Of a DNA stretch of 6,639 nt, positions 1-5,926 are shown piece after piece. The position numbers and the translations under genes are program-made. This stretch comes from Chloroflexota bacterium (GTDB lineage Bacteria; Chloroflexota; Limnocylindria; Limnocylindrales; CSP1-4). Under the pieces are notes generated by a model. It was not told the DNA's origin. It did not search any database and saw nothing but the letters and a program-made list of their open reading frames with translations. The stretch is from positions 1 through 6,639 of the forward strand of contig JAKAMV010000590.1 of assembly GCA_021812735.1 (NCBI GenBank), read 5' to 3'. The number at the start of each line of letters is the position of its first letter. The stretch's first letter is position 1.

Positions 1-1
1 C

Positions 2-745
2 CGCCTGTTCGCCACCGCCGGCGCCTTCCTGCCGCCCGCGCTCCAGCAGGCGTGGGAGGACCTGGGCGTCATCGTGCTCCAGGGATACGGCGCCACCGAG
101 ACCGCGGCCGGCAGCTGCACCACGATGAACGACCACCCGCTCGGCTGCGTCGGCTGGCCGCCTGACCCGGTCAGGATGCGCATCGCCGACGGCGGGGAGA
201 TCCAGTTCGCGGGGCCGACCGTGTTCAAGGGCTACTGGCAGGACCCGATCGCCACCGCGGACGCGTTCACCGCCGACGGCTGGTATCGCTCGGGCGACCT
301 CGGTCAGCTCGACGAGCGCGGACGGCTGCACCTCCACGGCCGCATGAAGGACATCATCGTGCTGCCCAGCGGGTTCAACGTGTTCCCCGAGGACGTCGAG
401 AACGCGCTGCGCGTGGCAGGGATCCGCGACTCGGTCGCGGTGGAGACGCGGCCGGGGCGGATCGAGGCCGTGGTGCTGGCGCCCGAGACGCACGCCGTTC
501 CGGGCGACCCGCGCGCAGCGCCGGCGATCAACGGCGCGCCGCCCGAGGCGATGCGGACAGCGATCGAGGCTGCGGTGAAGGCCGCCAACGCCATGCTGGG
601 GCCGAGCCAGCGCATCGCCGGCTGGCGGCTGTGGCCCGAGGCCGACTTCCCGCGGACGCACACCTTCAAAGTCAAGCGCGACCGGGTCCGAGCATGGGCC
701 GCCGTGGACCAGGCGCTGCCCGTCACCCAGGACGAGAGGGCGTAG
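2..745 (+). CDS. AMP-forming acyl-CoA synthetase / ligase, C-terminal part (5' partial)
   Basis: ANL-superfamily adenylating enzyme that activates a carboxylic acid, probably a fatty acid, as an acyl-AMP and passes it to CoA or a carrier protein. The reading frame is open from the window edge, so the N-terminal half, with the P-loop-like A3 motif, is missing. The 247 visible residues hold the YGATE motif (about 29-33), the YRSGDLG motif whose Asp binds the ribose hydroxyls (95-101), the hinge GRMKDIIV (113-120) and its NVFPEDVE continuation, and the A10 lysine near residue 223 in PRTHTFKVKR. The A10 segment has Phe where many family members have Gly (TGK) and resembles the long-chain type, TxTLKVKR. 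The protein ends soon after the C-terminal subdomain, with no carrier domain attached. It converges on the membrane-protein gene, with 24 bp between the stops. Family is certain; acyl specificity cannot be read from this fragment. Confidence 0.93.
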   Translation, partial: RLFATAGAFLPPALQQAWEDLGVIVLQGYGATETAAGSCTTMNDHPLGCVGWPPDPVRMRIADGGEIQFAGPTVFKGYWQDPIATADAFTADGWYRSGDLGQLDERGRLHLHGRMKDIIVLPSGFNVFPEDVENALRVAGIRDSVAVETRPGRIEAVVLAPETHAVPGDPRAAPAINGAPPEAMRTAIEAAVKAANAMLGPSQRIAGWRLWPEADFPRTHTFKVKRDRVRAWAAVDQALPVTQDERA

Positions 746-753
746 ACGGGGAG

Positions 754-768
754 GCGGCCGCGCGCCGC
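754..768. terminator. Short GC hairpin between convergent genes, possible terminator
   Basis: GCGGC (754-758) and GCCGC (764-768) form a perfect 5-bp inverted repeat around a 5-nt loop. It lies within the 24-bp gap between the converging synthetase and membrane-protein genes. The position suits a bidirectional transcription stop. However, the stem is short, there is no T-tract on either side, and GC-rich DNA yields such repeats by chance. Confidence 0.2.
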
Positions 769-769
769 G

Positions 770-1363
770 TTACTGCGGGCCGGCCAGCGGGCTGCCGAGC
801 CCCCCGAGCGCTGACGCCAGCCGGGCGACCGCCGGGTCGGGCGAGACCGTGGGCGACCACGGGAAGAAGATCAGCGTTGTGCCCATGCGCCGGAGCACGA
901 ACTCCTCGTCCTGCGGATAGCCGATGGCGCCCGTCCCGGAGTGGAGGTAGGCCCAGAACTCGCGGCCCGCGGCGTCGGCCGCGTCGGCGTCGGCGAACTC
1001 GTAGATCACGATGAAGCCGTGCGTCGGGTCCGACGGGATCACCGCCTGCAGCAGCAGGCGCGGCGTGCGCAGCAGCGTCGGCGTCTCGCCGGGGCGGAAG
1101 TCCGTGTTCGGGTCCCGCACCACGAACGAGGCGCTCTCGAGCGCGAGGGACACGCGGTCGCGGGTGAGCGCAGCGGCCGACCCGGCCGCCGCCGGCGAGG
1201 TGTTCGCGCCCGGCACGACGACGTTGACGCCGACGCCCATCACCTCGAGCAGGACGAGCGCCAGCCCGGCCAGGATGCCGAGACCGGCGAGGATCGCGAA
1301 CCAGAACGGCGGTCCGGCCCGTCGGCCACTGGCCGCCGTCCCGGGGGCGGGGGCGCGCGTCAT
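770..1363 (-). CDS. Single-pass membrane protein of unknown function
   Basis: A 197-aa protein that I do not recognise. A short basic N-terminus (Arg14, Arg15) precedes one strongly hydrophobic segment at about residues 20-43 (from FWFAILAGLG), which predicts an N-in signal anchor with the rest outside the membrane. A low-complexity Ala/Ser/Gly linker (about 53-66) leads to a compact domain (about 68-180) with alternating hydrophobic strands and a helix, including VVRDPN, GFIVIYEF, REFWAYLHSG and TLIFFPW. No catalytic triad, cysteine pair or metal motif stands out. The ATG overlaps the HIT gene's stop as ATGA, and no Shine-Dalgarno sequence precedes it, so translation is probably coupled to the HIT gene. 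The C-terminus ends in a flexible Gly/Ala/Pro tail. It is probably a lineage-restricted family, and no function is inferred. Confidence 0.82.
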   Translation of the reverse strand: MTRAPAPGTAASGRRAGPPFWFAILAGLGILAGLALVLLEVMGVGVNVVVPGANTSPAAAGSAAALTRDRVSLALESASFVVRDPNTDFRPGETPTLLRTPRLLLQAVIPSDPTHGFIVIYEFADADAADAAGREFWAYLHSGTGAIGYPQDEEFVLRRMGTTLIFFPWSPTVSPDPAVARLASALGGLGSPLAGPQ

Positions 1364-1704
1364 CCGGGAGGCCAGTGCATCGAGCGCCCGCCGAGCAGGT
1401 GCAGGTGCAGGTGGGGCACGGTCTGGCCAGCGTCCGGCCCCACGTTGCTCACCAGCCGCCAGCCGCCGCCGAGCCCGTCGGCGGCGGCGATCCGCGCAGC
1501 CACGCTGAACAGCCGGCCCAGGAGCGGCGCGTCGGCGTCGGTCAGCGCGGCGGCCGATGCGATGTGGGCGACGGGCATCACCAGCACGTGCGTCGGCGCC
1601 TGCGGGTTGATGTCGCGGATCGCGAAGACCAGGTCGTCCTCGTGCACCTTCGGCACGGGGATCTCGCCGGAGGCCATCCGGCAGAACAGGCAGTCATCGG
1701 ACAT
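1360..1704 (-). CDS. HIT (histidine triad) family nucleotide hydrolase, HinT-like
   Basis: Cytosolic HIT protein of the HinT/PKCI branch. Relatives hydrolyse purine nucleoside phosphoramidates, aminoacyl-adenylates and similar AMP conjugates as dimers. From the ATG at 1704 it is 114 aa, close to the usual 110-120. The N-terminal CLFC pair (Cys5, Cys8) is the zinc-site half seen in many members. NPQAPTHVLVMPVAHI follows in the middle. The histidine triad HLHLHLLGG sits at 98-106, with His98, His100 and His102, and is preceded by GQTVP. An in-frame GTG at 1713 would add MPR. The ATG is preferred because relatives begin close to the CxxC, and because GGAG lies 11 nt upstream of the ATG but only 2 nt from the GTG. 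Its TGA overlaps the start of the downstream membrane-protein gene. Family is certain; the substrate is not known. Confidence 0.95.
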   Translation of the reverse strand: MSDDCLFCRMASGEIPVPKVHEDDLVFAIRDINPQAPTHVLVMPVAHIASAAALTDADAPLLGRLFSVAARIAAADGLGGGWRLVSNVGPDAGQTVPHLHLHLLGGRSMHWPPG

Positions 1705-1800
1705 TCGGGGCACAGCTCCGGGCGGACGTGGTGCGGCCCTCAGGGTATGCGAGGTCCTGCCGTCGCGCGATGGACGGTGCGCGGGCGCGCTACGCCAGGC

Positions 1801-1887
1801 ATGCGTCCCGCGACTCTGTGGCCGCGACCATGCACGGTGGCGAGCCTCTCAACCACCAGCTATGCGCCCCACGACTCTTGGCGCGCG
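1801..1887. repeat. Imperfect direct repeat, two copies about 61 bp apart
   Basis: ATGCGTCCCGCGACTCT (1801-1817) matches ATGCGCCCCACGACTCT (1862-1878) at 15 of 17 positions. The similarity continues a few bases, TGGCCGCG against TGGCGCGCG, if one base is skipped. Both copies lie in the gap upstream of the HIT gene. They could be paired binding sites, decayed copies of a dispersed repeat, or chance. Confidence 0.4.
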
Positions 1888-1901
1888 CCGACGGATCGCT
1901 C

Positions 1902-1936
1902 CCGGTCAGCAAGCCACCGGGTGAATGACTGACCGG
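1902..1936 (-). terminator. Stem-loop downstream of mtaB, possible terminator
   Basis: CCGGTCAG (1902-1909) and CTGACCGG (1929-1936) form a perfect 8-bp inverted repeat with a 19-nt loop, 59 nt past the mtaB stop. In the transcript no U-run follows, so it is not a canonical intrinsic terminator. It could be a 3' stability hairpin or a Rho-associated end. The large loop lowers confidence. Confidence 0.3.
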
Positions 1937-1995
1937 CGAAGGTTGCGATCTCGGCCTCCGCGGGCCATCGGGCGCGGCTGGGACGTGGATACGAG

Positions 1996-3483
1996 TCACC
2001 CCACGCATAGGTGACGGCCCGCTGCGCGGACGGGGCGCCGCGGCGGATCGAGCGCGAGGATCACGCCGGTGGCCCGCTCGCGATCGCCGGTGTCGACGGC
2101 CATCCGGCGGACCGTCGCGATCGCGTTCTCGAGGTCCTCCGGATCGCCCCCGCGCGGCGTCACCGCCACCACGACGTGGTCCTCGGCGTGGCCGATCCAC
2201 CGGCCGTCGGGCAGGCGCCGCTCGAGCAGTACCCGAGTCGTCGTCCCGAGACCGCGTCGCGCGAAGTCGGCGCGCGCCGCGGCCGCCCGGCACAGCAGCT
2301 CGGCTGCGCGGGCCTTCTTGGTGGGCTCGTCCACCTGGCCTGCCATGCGGGTCGCGGGCGTGCCCGGCCGGGCCGAGTAGCGGAAGACGTGCAGGCCCGC
2401 GGGTTCGAGTTCCCGGATGAACGCCTTGGACCGCTCGAAGGCGGCGGCGTCCTCGGTGGGGAAGCCCGCGATCACGTCGGCGTGGATCGCCGCGCCGGAG
2501 ATCGCCTGTCGAGCCCGCTCCACAACGCTCGCGTAGTCGTCGGCGGTGTACCGGCGGCCCATGCGGCGGAGCACGCCGTCGTCGCCCGACTGGAGCGGCA
2601 GGTGCAGGTGCGGCAGCGTGCGAGGCGCGCCGTCCACCCAAGCCGCGAGCAGCTCGTCGTCCACGTGCTGGACCTCGATCGATGAGAGGCGGATGCGCTC
2701 GACCTCGGTCTCGGCGAGCAGGCGGCGCACCAGGCCAGCCAGGGTCAGCGCGCTCCTCGCGTGCGATCCCCGCGCCCCGCGCTCGGACCAGCCGCCGTCG
2801 TAGGTCCCGATGTTGATCCCGGTGAGGACGATCTCCCGGTGGCCGGCGGCGAGCGCTCGGCGGACGTCGGCGAGGACGGCGTCGGGGGCGAGGCTCCGCT
2901 CATCGCCGCGGGCTCGCGGGATGATGCAGTAGGTGCAGTGGAAGGAGCAGCCGTCCTGCACCTTGACGAAGGCGCGGGTGCGCTCCACCGAGGCACGGTC
3001 GTCGGCGATGCCGTCGATGGGGCTGGCGGCCACCACGCCCGACAGCGTGGGCAGGGGCGCGGTCAGGGGTTCGCGCGGGACCGCGCTGCCCGCGTCGAAG
3101 TTGTGACCGAGGACGAGCAGCGCCTCGAGCTCGGCCAGGAAGGCCGCCTTGGCCTCGTTGTCCACGAGCCGAGCCCGCGGGTCCACGCGGGCGTACGTCA
3201 CGGGATCCACCTGGACTGAGCAGCCGGTCACGATCACCCGCGCGTCGGGGTTCGCCCGCCGGGCGCGGCGGACCGCGTGGCGACTCTTCTCGTCGGCGGC
3301 CGCGGTCACCGTGCAGGTGTTGACGATGACGAGCTCCGCCCCGCCCGACGGGTCCACCAGGGGCACGCCGCCCTCGCGCAGCAGGCGCGCAGCCGCCTCC
3401 ATCTCGGACTGGTTCACCTTGCAGCCGAGGTTGACGATCGCGGCAGTGCGGGGCGCGGCGGGGCGCGGGACGGGGTCGGGCAT
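1996..3483 (-). CDS. mtaB: tRNA (N6-threonylcarbamoyladenosine(37)-C2)-methylthiotransferase MtaB
   Basis: Radical-SAM methylthiotransferase that converts t6A to ms2t6A at position 37 of tRNAs reading ANN codons, a cytosolic step supporting decoding accuracy. The 495-aa product has the three domains in order. The UPF0004 cluster-binding domain has Cys21 in NLGCKVNQSE, Cys57 in NTCTVT and Cys88 in TGCSVQ. The radical-SAM core has CxxxCxxC at Cys179, Cys183 and Cys186 (CSFHCTYC), with TGINIG, HLHLPLQSGDD and FRYSARPGTPA further on. A TRAM-like RNA-binding tail begins near residue 430. The GCKVN form of the first motif favours MtaB over MiaB (GCQMN) and RimO (GCPKN). It is longer than the usual 430-450 aa, with extra residues between UPF0004 and the SAM cluster and at the C-terminus. 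The ATG at 3483 is chosen because the family motif follows within 20 residues and the upstream extension is Arg/Gly-rich noise. No Shine-Dalgarno sequence is visible; a TACGAT at 3499-3494 could be the -10 box of a nearly leaderless transcript. Confidence 0.95.
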   Translation of the reverse strand: MPDPVPRPAAPRTAAIVNLGCKVNQSEMEAAARLLREGGVPLVDPSGGAELVIVNTCTVTAAADEKSRHAVRRARRANPDARVIVTGCSVQVDPVTYARVDPRARLVDNEAKAAFLAELEALLVLGHNFDAGSAVPREPLTAPLPTLSGVVAASPIDGIADDRASVERTRAFVKVQDGCSFHCTYCIIPRARGDERSLAPDAVLADVRRALAAGHREIVLTGINIGTYDGGWSERGARGSHARSALTLAGLVRRLLAETEVERIRLSSIEVQHVDDELLAAWVDGAPRTLPHLHLPLQSGDDGVLRRMGRRYTADDYASVVERARQAISGAAIHADVIAGFPTEDAAAFERSKAFIRELEPAGLHVFRYSARPGTPATRMAGQVDEPTKKARAAELLCRAAAARADFARRGLGTTTRVLLERRLPDGRWIGHAEDHVVVAVTPRGGDPEDLENAIATVRRMAVDTGDRERATGVILALDPPRRPVRAAGRHLCVG

Positions 3484-3502
3484 CGCGCGGGCGATCGTAG
3501 CG

Positions 3503-3543
3503 CAGGGCGGGCTGCGCCCCGCGCAGTCCAGGGCGGGCTGCGC
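3503..3543. repeat. Exact 15-bp direct repeat upstream of mtaB
   Basis: CAGGGCGGGCTGCGC occurs at 3503-3517 and again at 3529-3543, a period of 26 bp. It lies 20-60 bp upstream of the mtaB start. Between and partly within the copies, CTGCGC (3512-3517) and GCGCAG (3521-3526) can pair as a 6-bp stem with a CCC loop. This could be a duplicated operator, a 5' leader hairpin or a simple local duplication. Confidence 0.5.
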
Positions 3544-3564
3544 GCCCGAGGTCTGCCCCCCCGC

Positions 3565-3583
3565 CCCCTCGCGGTCCGAGGGG
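3565..3583 (-). terminator. Terminator-like hairpin after the DinB gene
   Basis: CCCCTCG (3565-3571) and CGAGGGG (3577-3583) form a perfect 7-bp stem with a 5-nt loop, 37 nt past the DinB stop. It is GC-rich and compact like an intrinsic terminator, but G-rich sequence follows rather than a U-run. The position is a natural end for the three-gene cassette and separates it from mtaB. Confidence 0.38.
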
Positions 3584-3620
3584 TGCCGGCTGCAGCGTGG
3601 CCGGCGCCCACGACCCGCGA

Positions 3621-4142
3621 TCAGCCGCCGGCGCTGCCGGTGGCCGGGGTCTCGCTCAGCCTGCCCTGCGACTGGGCCCACGCCCAGACGTCGATCTCCG
3701 GCGGCTCGATGCCCAAGTCCGTCAGTGCGGTGCACACCTGCGAGCGGTGGTCAGTCCCGTGGTGGATGGCCTGAGCGAGTCGAACGCCCAGCGGCGCGCT
3801 GCTCGTGGAGCCGTCGTCGCGGCGGCGGAGCACGTCGCGGTCCGGGTCGAGGTCCCCGGCGAGGAGCTCCTGCCAGACTGGCCCGAGTGCGCGCATCGCC
3901 GCGCGGAGGCCGGCGATGCCCATCGTGTACTCGTCGATGTCGGCGACCCTGCCGCCTGACAGCAGCGCGAGGTACGAGGCGTCGGCCCCGACCGTGTGGC
4001 GCAGGGTCTCGATGATCGACCCGTAGGTGCCGGGGACAGCGCTCGCGAGCTGCTCGATGTCGAGCGCCTCGCAGGCTTCCAGCAGCTTGTCGGTTGCCCA
4101 CACGTGGTGGGCGAAGGCGTCGGCCAGGAGGGAGCGGCTCAT
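3621..4142 (-). CDS. DinB-superfamily putative metal-dependent protein
   Basis: A 173-aa four-helix-bundle protein of the DinB/YfiT-like superfamily. Members bind a divalent metal through three histidines, and characterised ones include thiol (bacillithiol or mycothiol) S-transferases and maleylpyruvate isomerases. Visible marks are the N-terminal helix AFAHHVWATDKLLEAC (His12/His13), the second-helix histidine in LRHTVGADASYL (His49) and the C-terminal pair in IHHGTDHRSQ (His128, His132), followed by ALTDLGIEPPEIDVWAW, a typical ending. The chosen ATG overlaps the deacylase TGA as ATGA and has a good Shine-Dalgarno, GAGGTG, 8 nt upstream. The longer frame reaching back to 4361 only adds an Arg/Gly-rich shadow of the deacylase. 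It is the last gene of the coupled trio. The substrate cannot be inferred from sequence alone. Confidence 0.9.
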   Translation of the reverse strand: MSRSLLADAFAHHVWATDKLLEACEALDIEQLASAVPGTYGSIIETLRHTVGADASYLALLSGGRVADIDEYTMGIAGLRAAMRALGPVWQELLAGDLDPDRDVLRRRDDGSTSSAPLGVRLAQAIHHGTDHRSQVCTALTDLGIEPPEIDVWAWAQSQGRLSETPATGSAGG

Positions 4143-5119
4143 CTCGGCGGCACCTCGCCGGCGAGGGCGAGCAGGGGGTCCCCGTCGTTCATGGCCAGCG
4201 AGGTCACGAGGAAGATGACGACGCCGTCGACCGGCGCCGCGGGCCGCTCGAGCAGCGCGCCGAACGCATCCCGCACTTCGCCCACCGGCGTGCCGGCCGC
4301 CACGGCCTGGCCGACCTCGACGACCGGGTGCCAGTAGCCGGTGGCCGTCGCACGCATCCACGACTCGTACGGCAGCACCTGCGTGTGGTGCCGAGGCCGA
4401 TCCGGCGCGGCGTCCACCACGCCGGCCTCCTTGAGCAGGCGCCGGAAGCCGGCGGCGTGGAGCGCCACGTCGTCGGCCGGCCAGCGGCCCTGGCCGCCCA
4501 CCTCGCCCAGCACCGCCGGGATCCCGAGCGAGGCGGCAGCCGTGGTGGTGGTCCCCGGCGAGGGTCCGATCAGCAGGTACCTGAGGCCGTAGGCATCGGC
4601 GAGCGCGCGGCTGCGCGCATCCACGGCGGCGTCGCCCGTTTCCTCGATGCCGGTGAACGAGACCAGCGCCTCGTTCATGTCGCCGCAGTGCATGTCCACG
4701 AACACGTCCGAGCCCGCGATCACGTGCTCGGTGAGCCAGTGGGCGAGGCGCTGCGTGGGCGCGCCGGCGGGATCGCCCGGGAACTGGCGGTTCAGGTTGA
4801 GGCGGTCGACGGGGTTGACGTAGATCGACCGGGAGGCGAACGCCGAGGGGTTGGCGGTCAGGACGGCCACCACGGCCCCGCTGACCTGCGCGGGGTCCAG
4901 ACCGAGCACCACCTCGCGCAGCGCCGCAATGGAGACGTACTCAGCGCCGTGGATGCCCGCCGTGACGGCGACCCGGGGGCCCGGCCTGGCGCCGTGGACG
5001 ATCGCGATCGGCAGGACGGCCACGTGCTCCCCGCCGAGGTGGACCTGGACAAGGCCGGTCGCGCGCTCGCCCGGAGCGGCGGCGATCGACCCGACGACGA
5101 TGGCTTCGCGGTTGCTCAT
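4139..5119 (-). CDS. Succinylglutamate desuccinylase/aspartoacylase-family zinc deacylase
   Basis: A 326-aa protein of the M14-type AstE/AspA family, which cleaves an amide to release an acyl group from an amino acid or related N-acyl compound. The zinc ligands are visible: His57 and Glu60 in GIHGAEY and His144 in VDMHCGD. The substrate-binding stretch VDRLNLNRQFPG lies at 104-115, and the probable general-base glutamate is Glu206 in LGEVGGQG. After the catalytic domain, about residues 255-326 form a beta-barrel tail (ATATGYWHPVVEVGQAVAAG, then PVGEV) like the barrel-sandwich end of bacterial deacylases in this family. There is no signal peptide, so it is cytosolic. The ATG overlaps the TGA of the upstream 182-aa gene, and the stop overlaps the DinB start. 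No Shine-Dalgarno precedes it, so translational coupling is likely. True AstE is improbable, since no other arginine succinyltransferase pathway gene is nearby. Confidence 0.92.
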   Translation of the reverse strand: MSNREAIVVGSIAAAPGERATGLVQVHLGGEHVAVLPIAIVHGARPGPRVAVTAGIHGAEYVSIAALREVVLGLDPAQVSGAVVAVLTANPSAFASRSIYVNPVDRLNLNRQFPGDPAGAPTQRLAHWLTEHVIAGSDVFVDMHCGDMNEALVSFTGIEETGDAAVDARSRALADAYGLRYLLIGPSPGTTTTAAASLGIPAVLGEVGGQGRWPADDVALHAAGFRRLLKEAGVVDAAPDRPRHHTQVLPYESWMRATATGYWHPVVEVGQAVAAGTPVGEVRDAFGALLERPAAPVDGVVIFLVTSLAMNDGDPLLALAGEVPPR

Positions 5120-5664
5120 CGGTGCAGCGTACCGCCCGGATCGTCGGTTGGGATGAGCGGTCCGTCGTCTTCGTCGCCGGGCATCCGCAGGTCCGGCGCC
5201 GCATCCGCCGTCCAGCGCGCCTGGGCGATCAGGGAGCGGAAGGCGCGCCCCACCGCGTCCGCGTTGAGTGCGGCGTTGATGGCGGTGTGGAGGGTCCGGC
5301 CGTCGCCCGCGAAGGTGACGATCACCGTCACGGGCCGGGGTGCCTCAGGAGCCAGCGCGTCCAGGGCGGTCGCCAGGTCGAAGCGCAGCCCCGACGGCAC
5401 CGTGCCGTATGCCGCGAGGTCGAGCACCAGCCGGCAGATCACCGGCTCCCGCGGGCGGAGCACCCTGGGCACGGCCACGTCCCGCAGACTGACCTCGGCG
5501 CCGAACCAGTTCCCTCCTCCGCTCCACGGCTCGGCCAGCTCCACGCCGGCGAGCACGCACGGACGGCCACCGGTGTTCTCCAGGACGAGCGGCGCCGCCG
5601 TCGCGCCGACACGCTCGCGCAGGGCACGGCCTGGGTCAGTGGCGCGGCGCTCGATGGGCTCCAT
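5116..5664 (-). CDS. Uncharacterised protein, first gene of the deacylase/DinB cassette
   Basis: A 182-aa protein that I do not recognise. It has no signal peptide or membrane segment. Residues about 22-80 alternate hydrophobic and polar residues and contain LVLENTGGRPCVLAGVEL and later RPREPVICRLVLDL, a pattern reminiscent of an immunoglobulin-like beta-sandwich. Another strand, RPVTVIVTFAGDGR, follows at 110-123, then a helical part at 124-150. The tail from about 155 is acidic and Pro/Gly-rich, probably disordered. The ATG at 5664 is the only reasonable start: no alternative start codon precedes it before an in-frame TGA at 5701-5703. No Shine-Dalgarno sequence is seen. Its stop overlaps the deacylase ATG, tying expression of the two. 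Reality as a gene is supported by the exact ATGA junction and balanced protein composition; no function is proposed. Confidence 0.8.
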   Translation of the reverse strand: MEPIERRATDPGRALRERVGATAAPLVLENTGGRPCVLAGVELAEPWSGGGNWFGAEVSLRDVAVPRVLRPREPVICRLVLDLAAYGTVPSGLRFDLATALDALAPEAPRPVTVIVTFAGDGRTLHTAINAALNADAVGRAFRSLIAQARWTADAAPDLRMPGDEDDGPLIPTDDPGGTLHR

Positions 5665-5682
5665 GGCCGAACGATGCCAGTT

Positions 5683-5708
5683 GCCTGTGACACCAGGCTG
5701 TCACAGGC
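5683..5708. promoter_or_regulatory. Perfect 10-bp inverted repeat, candidate operator or leader hairpin
   Basis: GCCTGTGACA (5683-5692) and TGTCACAGGC (5699-5708) are exact inverted copies around a 6-bp spacer, ending 18 bp before the ATG at 5664. The half-sites contain TGTGA and TCACA as in CRP/FNR-type boxes, but ten bases separate them rather than six, so this is not a standard site of that family. If the gene is nearly leaderless, the repeat would overlap the -35 region, suiting a dimeric repressor. If transcribed, it would form a strong hairpin just ahead of the start. Confidence 0.55.
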
Positions 5709-5736
5709 GGCCCGGGCGCTCGCCGAGGCGGCCGTT

Positions 5737-5787
5737 CCGTTGTACCGGTGGTGCCGGTGGTACGGGCCGATTCGGGCCGTTGTACCG
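5737..5787. repeat. Clustered short direct repeats
   Basis: CCGTTGTACCG occurs exactly at 5737-5747 and 5777-5787, 40 bp apart. Between them CCGGTGGTG/CCGGTGGTA forms a 9-bp tandem (5745-5762), and CGGGCCG repeats at 10-bp spacing (5763-5769, 5773-5779). GTACC (5742-5746) and GGTAC (5759-5763) also form an inverted pair. The exact matches are visible; any role is unknown. Confidence 0.55.
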
Positions 5788-5862
5788 CCGAGGCCGGTGT
5801 TGAGGAGCAACCCCGAGCGCGGCCGGCCCGCCGGCCCCTGCGTTGCACCGCCTACACCGGTA

Positions 5863-5878
5863 TGCCGCAGTGCCGCAG
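5863..5878. repeat. 8-bp tandem duplication
   Basis: TGCCGCAG is present twice head to tail (5863-5870, 5871-5878), and a third partial, degenerate unit TGTCGG follows. It is a minor slippage-type repeat within the prmA downstream gap. Confidence 0.5.
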
Positions 5879-5899
5879 TGTCGGCGGGCGGGCAGGGTG

Positions 5900-5926
5900 C
5901 GGGATCCGCGATATCGGGATCCGCGA
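5900..5926. repeat. Exact 12-bp direct repeat around a palindrome
   Basis: CGGGATCCGCGA occurs at 5900-5911 and 5915-5926, separated by TAT. Two GGATCC palindromes (5902-5907 and 5917-5922) flank a central CGATATCG palindrome (5909-5916), so the whole block is nearly self-complementary, off by one base. Such GGATCCGCGA-type strings could be members of a dispersed intergenic repeat. Confidence 0.5.

Larger units (their letters stand above)
1705..1995. other. 291-bp intergenic region between mtaB and the HIT gene
   Basis: No credible gene is visible here. The long frames crossing it are Arg/Pro/Gly-rich extensions of mtaB shadows. It contains a stem-loop (1902-1936) and an imperfect repeat (1801-1827 and 1862-1887). 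A possible Shine-Dalgarno GGAG for the HIT start lies at about 1716-1719. No tRNA fold was found: the TACGAGT string near 1989-1995 is not flanked by a T-arm stem. The gap is long for this compact cluster, so the HIT/membrane-protein pair probably has its own promoter here, but I see no clear -35/-10 pair. Confidence 0.5.

Noticed and set aside
941..1924. 327-codon + strand open frame opposite the membrane-protein and HIT genes
   Set aside because: The composition is Arg/Gly/Ala-rich without domains, and the opposite strand carries the intact histidine triad protein.
1960..2010. Possible tRNA T-arm near the end of mtaB
   Set aside because: A TACGAGT string is present, but no 5-bp stem flanks it, and there is no acceptor or anticodon arm; part of it lies inside the mtaB reading frame.
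3484..3735. N-terminal extension of mtaB back to 3735
   Set aside because: The extra 84 residues are Arg/Gly-rich noise, overlap the DinB gene end and precede the point where MtaB homology starts; the ATG at 3483 fits the family length.
4143..4361. N-terminal extension of the DinB gene back to 4361
   Set aside because: The added residues are a shadow of the deacylase C-terminus. The ATG at 4142 has a good Shine-Dalgarno and begins exactly at the first DinB helix.
5686..5705. Canonical CRP/FNR binding site in the palindrome
   Set aside because: The TGTGA and TCACA half-sites are separated by 10 bp rather than the 6 bp of CRP, so the resemblance is not enough to name the regulator.
4094..5803. 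569-codon open frame on the + strand opposite the deacylase, DinB and 182-aa genes
   Set aside because: The product is dominated by Arg, Gly, Ala, His and Val with no recognisable domain. It is antisense to three genes, two of them with clear family motifs, and is a typical high-GC shadow frame.
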